Shown here: positions 60,601 through 64,000 of the stretch, piece after piece
Numbering within the stretch: position 1 is the first letter of the stretch
Layout of the letters: the number at the start of each line of letters is the position of its first letter
The notes under the pieces: generated by a model
What the model saw: the letters and a program-made list of their open reading frames with translations, nothing else
Database searches by the model: none
Told to the model about the DNA's origin: nothing
Assembly (NCBI RefSeq): GCF_036014215.1
Contig: NZ_CP107921.1
Span: 806,001 to 870,000 of the forward strand
Length of the DNA: 64,000 nt
Origin: Streptomyces sp. NBC_00440
Lineage (GTDB): Bacteria > Actinomycetota > Actinomycetes > Streptomycetales > Streptomycetaceae
Direction of reading: 5' to 3'
Program-made: the position numbers and the translations under genes

Positions 60601-61889
60601 CACAACTCCCCGAAGGTCAGCGAGGCCACCCATTTGGTGTTGAGCACGCCCGGAGCCGCCGGGACGATGATCCGTGCCGGGTAACCGTGGTCGGGCGAGA
60701 GATCGGCGCCGTTGACGCGCAGCGCCAGCAGCGATCCCGGGTCGCGCACCTGGTTGTCCCGCAGCGCGGCCACCCGGAAGGAACCGTGCCGCTGGAGGGA
60801 CCGTACGAGCACCCCCGGTGGCCGGTCCCCCGCGCCGACCAGGGCGGCCAGATCCCGGAGCCGTACGCCGTGCCAGCCCTGGTTCGGTGTCGACCAGCCC
60901 TCCACGCAGGCGATGGGAAGGTGCGCGCCGTGCTGCGGCAGGCGCAGCAGCTCCTCACGCGTCAGACGCACCGATCCCCGGGGGCCCCGCACCTCCAGCC
61001 GCCAGCCGTCGCCGGTGTCCCGGGACCTGATGCCGGCCAGAGCCGCGGTCTTGTTGATCTGGAAACCGTTCGGGCCGCGCCCGGGTTCCCCGCCGCCGTG
61101 CGGGGCGAGCAGCGCGACCCGGCGCAGCGGTCCGCCGATGCTCTGGCCCGCCGTGACCGCGAACAGCAGGAGCGATCCGCCGCCGGCCAGCCCCAGGAGA
61201 CCGCGCCGGGAGAGCGTCATCGCCGCTGGGCGTGGCGTGACCAGGCCGGAGTTGTCGGGGGGCTCCTGCTGCCGGACCACGGGCTCCCGCAGCGGCGCCC
61301 GCAGCCCCCTCTCACGCAGCACCCGCACCGCCATGGGGAGGCGGAGAGCCACATGCGCGGCGAAGGCGGCGGTGAACACCCAGGCGCCGTAGAAGTGCAG
61401 CCTGTAGAACGACCCGGGAAAGAGGTAGTCGAGCTGGACGTTGAGCAGGCCGGTGGCGAACTCGAAGAGCACCCCGCCGACCAGCAGGAGCAGCGAGATC
61501 CGCTCCAGTGCGTGGGCCACCGACCGGGCGGGCGGCAGCGCGAAGAGCTTCGGGACGACGGACCAGAGCTTGGCGAGCAGCACCGGGACGAGCACGACGC
61601 CGAGCGTCACATGCACGCCCTGGGTGAGCCGGTAGAGCCAGTGCGGGTGGGTGGGCCATGCGAAGAGGTAGAGGCCGAGCAGCCCCTTGTCCGGGGTCTT
61701 GTCGTTGACGGCGGCGAGATCCGGGTTGTAGGCGGCGTAGGACAGCAGGCCCGTCACGACCAGGACGGTGATCCCGGCCAGCAGGACGACGCCGAGCAGC
61801 GCCGTCAGCCATGGCCCGCGCAGCGGACTGCGCCAGAATTCGGGGGCGGCGGGCGAGAGGATCTGCGGGGCATTCGGCTTGGCGCGCAT
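60600..61889 (-). CDS. Cytochrome b-like membrane domain fused to sulfite-oxidase-family molybdopterin domain
   Basis: 429 residues. The first ~210 form a four-helix cytochrome b561-like unit with spaced His residues (HPHWLYRLTQGVHVTLG; YRLHFYGAWVF; AHVALRLP). A twin-Arg-like SRRGLLGLAGGG and a hydrophobic stretch follow at about residue 235. Residues about 290-429 are an oxidoreductase molybdopterin domain; the Cys of IACVEGWSTPNQGW is the expected Mo ligand. This looks like a membrane-anchored, YedYZ-like redox enzyme in one chain. Substrates could be methionine sulfoxide or other sulfur/nitrogen oxides. ATG 61889. Confidence 0.83.
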   Translation of the reverse strand: MRAKPNAPQILSPAAPEFWRSPLRGPWLTALLGVVLLAGITVLVVTGLLSYAAYNPDLAAVNDKTPDKGLLGLYLFAWPTHPHWLYRLTQGVHVTLGVVLVPVLLAKLWSVVPKLFALPPARSVAHALERISLLLLVGGVLFEFATGLLNVQLDYLFPGSFYRLHFYGAWVFTAAFAAHVALRLPMAVRVLRERGLRAPLREPVVRQQEPPDNSGLVTPRPAAMTLSRRGLLGLAGGGSLLLFAVTAGQSIGGPLRRVALLAPHGGGEPGRGPNGFQINKTAALAGIRSRDTGDGWRLEVRGPRGSVRLTREELLRLPQHGAHLPIACVEGWSTPNQGWHGVRLRDLAALVGAGDRPPGVLVRSLQRHGSFRVAALRDNQVRDPGSLLALRVNGADLSPDHGYPARIIVPAAPGVLNTKWVASLTFGEL

Positions 61890-62084
61890 AGCACTTCCCG
61901 GACGGTTCCGGCGGTGGTCGTCCACGGCCGCGCCACGACGTTAAGCCGGTGCACCGGCCTTGCGGGGCCCGGAACCGATGACGAAACTCTGACGTCGGGC
62001 GGCCCCCGCGAGGAGATCTGACGGTTCGGTGACGGACGGCTTCGCCTCGGTGTTTCCCGCAGCCCGGCGGCCTAGCGTGGGCCT

Positions 62085-63482
62085 GTGACAGCCCCCGCCC
62101 CCCTCGCTGAGAAGTCCACCGAGCCCGTGTCCCCGGCGCGCCGGGGACGGCGTCCCGACGTCATCGCCGCGATCGCCGGAGCACTGCTCGTTGCTGTGGC
62201 CGCCGTCGTCGGCACCGTCATCCAGAACGCCGACGGCACCCTGCACGTGGCGTGGCCGCCGCTGCTGGCCGACTGGCTCCCGCATGCGGGTCCCGGCACT
62301 CCTGCGGCGCTCGCCGTCGCGGCCGGGGTGATCGTCCACGGTCCTGTGCTCGCCGCCCGGCTGTCCTGGCGGACGCTGACCCTGGTGGCGTACGGCACGT
62401 CGCTGGCCTGGATCTGGTCGCTGGCCCTGGTGGACGGCTGGCAGCGGGGCGTCGCGAACCGGCTCGTGAACAGGAACGAGTACCTCAGTGTCATCGACCG
62501 GTTCGCGCACATCGGTCCGACGCTGCGTACCTTCAACCAGCACATCCTGATCGGGCACCCGCACAACTGGCCCGCGCATGTGGCGGGGCATCCGCCGGGT
62601 GCCACGCTGACCTTCGTCTGGCTGGACCGGATCGGGCTGGGCGGCGGTGGCTGGGCCGGCGTCTGGTGCATCACGGTCGGCGCGTCGGCGGCGGTCGCCG
62701 TGCTGGTGGCGCTGCGCGCGCTGACCTCCGAGCGGACCGCGCGCCGGGCGGCGCCCTTCCTCGTCCTGGCACCGGCCGCGGTCTGGATCGGGACGTCGGC
62801 GGACGGCTACTTCGCGGCGGTCGCCGCCTGGGCGGTCGCCCTGCTCGCCCTGGCGGCCACCCGTACGGTCCGCGCCCCCGCACTCGTCGCGCTGGCGGCG
62901 GGACTGCTCTTCGGCTGGACCCTCTACATCTCGTACGGGCTGACCCTCTTCGCGGTGCCGGCCGTCGTGGTCCTCCTCCTCGCCCGCAACGCCCGCCCGC
63001 TGGCTCCCGCGCTGGCCGGAGTGGCTCTCGTCGCCCTCGCGTTCACGCTCGCGGGCTTCAACTGGTGGGAGGCGTACGGCCTGTTGGTGCAGCGCTACTA
63101 CCAGGGCGTGGGAGGGGACCGGCCGCAGAGTTACTGGGTCTGGGGCAACCTCGCCTGCACCGTGGTCATCACCGGGCCGGCCTCGGTGGCCGGACTGCGG
63201 CGCGCGGGGGCCTCGCTCCCGGGTGCGGTCCGCCGCTGGCGCGGGGCGCGGGACGGCGCCGCCGACCGGCTCGGGATGCTCGCCCTGGCCGTTCTGCTCG
63301 CACTGCTCATCGCTGATCTGTCGGGCATGAGCAAGGCGGAGACGGAGCGCATCTGGATTCCCTTCGCGCTCTGGATGCTGCCCGCGGCGGCCCTGCTCCC
63401 GGCCGCGGACCGGCGCCGCTGGCTGACGCTGCAGGCGCTCCTCGCCCTGCTCGTCAACCACCTGCTGCTCACCACCTGGTGA
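62085..63482 (+). CDS. Polytopic membrane protein, glycosyltransferase-like
   Basis: A 465-residue protein with about ten hydrophobic segments. Residues AHIGPTLRTFNQHILIGHPH and WPAHVAGHPPGATLTFVWLD form an extracytoplasmic loop rich in His/Pro, as in GT-C (ArnT/PMT-like) enzymes, although no clear acidic catalytic pair can be assigned. The GTG at 62085 lies 6 bases after TAGCGT (62073-62078), so the transcript may be leaderless. The product is probably involved in cell envelope or lipid-linked sugar transfer. Confidence 0.65.
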   Translation: MTAPAPLAEKSTEPVSPARRGRRPDVIAAIAGALLVAVAAVVGTVIQNADGTLHVAWPPLLADWLPHAGPGTPAALAVAAGVIVHGPVLAARLSWRTLTLVAYGTSLAWIWSLALVDGWQRGVANRLVNRNEYLSVIDRFAHIGPTLRTFNQHILIGHPHNWPAHVAGHPPGATLTFVWLDRIGLGGGGWAGVWCITVGASAAVAVLVALRALTSERTARRAAPFLVLAPAAVWIGTSADGYFAAVAAWAVALLALAATRTVRAPALVALAAGLLFGWTLYISYGLTLFAVPAVVVLLLARNARPLAPALAGVALVALAFTLAGFNWWEAYGLLVQRYYQGVGGDRPQSYWVWGNLACTVVITGPASVAGLRRAGASLPGAVRRWRGARDGAADRLGMLALAVLLALLIADLSGMSKAETERIWIPFALWMLPAAALLPAADRRRWLTLQALLALLVNHLLLTTW

Positions 63483-63488
63483 ACCGCA

Positions 63489-63530
63489 GGTGCTGAGCAA
63501 CAGGTGCTGAGCAACAGGCGCTGAGCAACA
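63489..63530. repeat. Three tandem 14-bp repeats
   Basis: GGTGCTGAGCAACA at 63489-63502 and 63503-63516, and GGCGCTGAGCAACA at 63517-63530, immediately after the stop of the membrane protein gene. A short VNTR-like tract. Confidence 0.75.
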
Positions 63531-63544
63531 GCATGTCAGCCGTC

Positions 63545-64000
63545 TCAGCCCGGTGACGCCCCCCGGAACGCGCCGAGGATCCGCTCGGCGGCGAGCGTCG
63601 GCGTCAAGGTGCCGCCGCGCAGCTCCTGTTCGAGCAGCGGGGCGAGCCGCTTGACGTCCGGGTGGTCGTGCAGTTCCTTGAGCAGCCCGTCGCGCACCAT
63701 CGTCCAGGCCCAGTCGACCTGCTGGTCACGCCGTTTGGCGGCCAGCCGGCCGGACGCGTCCAGGACCTTGCGGTGCTGTTCGAGCCGCTCCCACACGGTG
63801 TCGAGACCGAGGGACTCCCGGGCGCTGCAGCTGAGCACCGGCGGGGTCCACGCGGCGTCGGCCGGGTGCATCAGCCGCAGCGCGCCCGCGAGTTCGCGGG
63901 CGGCCGAGCGCGCGTCGCGTTCGTGCGGGCCGTCCGCCTTGTTGACGGCGATGACGTCGGCCAGCTCCAGCACACCCTTCTTGATGCCCTGCAGCTGGTC
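63545..64000 (-). CDS. meaB: MeaB/ArgK GTPase, N-terminal part outside window
   Basis: The visible C-terminal 151 residues read QGIKKGVLELADVIAVNKAD, with the G4 motif NKAD, then SCSARESLGLDTVWERLEQH (G5-like SCSA) and a C-terminal dimerisation helix (WTMVRDGLLKELHDHPDV). This is the methylmalonyl-CoA mutase-associated chaperone that protects and reloads the B12 cofactor. The gene continues beyond base 64000; the mutase genes are presumably upstream of it there. Confidence 0.93.
   Translation of the reverse strand, partial: DQLQGIKKGVLELADVIAVNKADGPHERDARSAARELAGALRLMHPADAAWTPPVLSCSARESLGLDTVWERLEQHRKVLDASGRLAAKRRDQQVDWAWTMVRDGLLKELHDHPDVKRLAPLLEQELRGGTLTPTLAAERILGAFRGASPG

Noticed and set aside
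63489..63530. CRISPR array
   Set aside because: The 14-bp units are directly contiguous with no spacers, and there are no cas genes; the same holds for the 22-bp repeats at 38113-38178.

Overview
The window is high-GC actinomycete DNA, almost certainly from a Streptomyces chromosome. It has many GTG/TTG starts, GGAGG-type ribosome sites, ATGA/GTGA stop-start couplings, probable leaderless genes, and TTA codons confined to a regulator. The families are also typical of the genus: ECF41 sigma, MocR/EamA pair, SbcCD, DUF885, bald-type TTA control and IS630.

Layout. 1-16.8 kb is ordinary chromosomal background: a ROK protein (5' end missing), an autoregulated-looking GntR/UTRA repressor, an ECF41 sigma factor, an alpha/beta hydrolase, a MocR/EamA divergent pair, an ACT-GNAT protein, a trans-sulfuration enzyme with a divergent Lrp regulator, a DUF885 hydrolase, sbcD-sbcC and a quinone-oxidoreductase-like MDR protein. 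16.98-21.70 kb is a 4.7-kb segment bounded by 33-bp imperfect inverted repeats (28/33 identical). It contains a decayed tyrosine integrase, a tRNA-derived att core, an oxidoreductase/AraC divergent pair, and a frameshifted IS630 transposase whose stop abuts the right repeat.

22.2-41.2 kb is the centrepiece, an apparent biosynthetic gene cluster. The rightward arm encodes an SRPBCC protein, an AMP-ligase, a flavin monooxygenase, and a CreE-like/CreD-like pair expected to make nitrous acid from aspartate through nitrosuccinate. The leftward arm encodes WrbA, an SDR, PhzD, PhzE, a small coupled ORF, a second AMP-ligase paralogous to the first, a second flavin monooxygenase, an RsrR-like Rrf2 regulator, another coupled small ORF and an MFS exporter. 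PhzE + PhzD + SDR should convert chorismate to 3-hydroxyanthranilate. The parsimonious reading is a nitrous-acid-dependent (diazo or other N-N / N-O) pathway acting on a 3-hydroxyanthranilate scaffold. A divergent PucR/GAF regulator with two in-frame TTA codons suggests bldA control. A transposase-derived protein with degenerate catalytic sites closes the region.

42.5-53.2 kb returns to housekeeping and small conserved genes (YigZ, CoA-binding protein, YbaK, XRE-cupin/EamA pair, hexapeptide proteins, CrcB/DUF190 fluoride genes, DedA, thioesterase, a Pro/Gln-rich membrane protein, an MFS protein, a spermidine-synthase-like protein). 53.3-57.0 kb looks accessory: a SUKH protein, an unknown gene, a protein with a tRNA-guanine-transglycosylase-like zinc signature, and a truncated, motif-degenerate EF-Tu copy with a small ORF upstream. 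57.2-64 kb holds a TVP38 protein, uppP, a slipin, a cytochrome b-molybdopterin oxidoreductase with a coupled membrane protein, a polytopic glycosyltransferase-like protein, and the 3' part of meaB.

All functions are read from sequence motifs and family memory; no database search was run.
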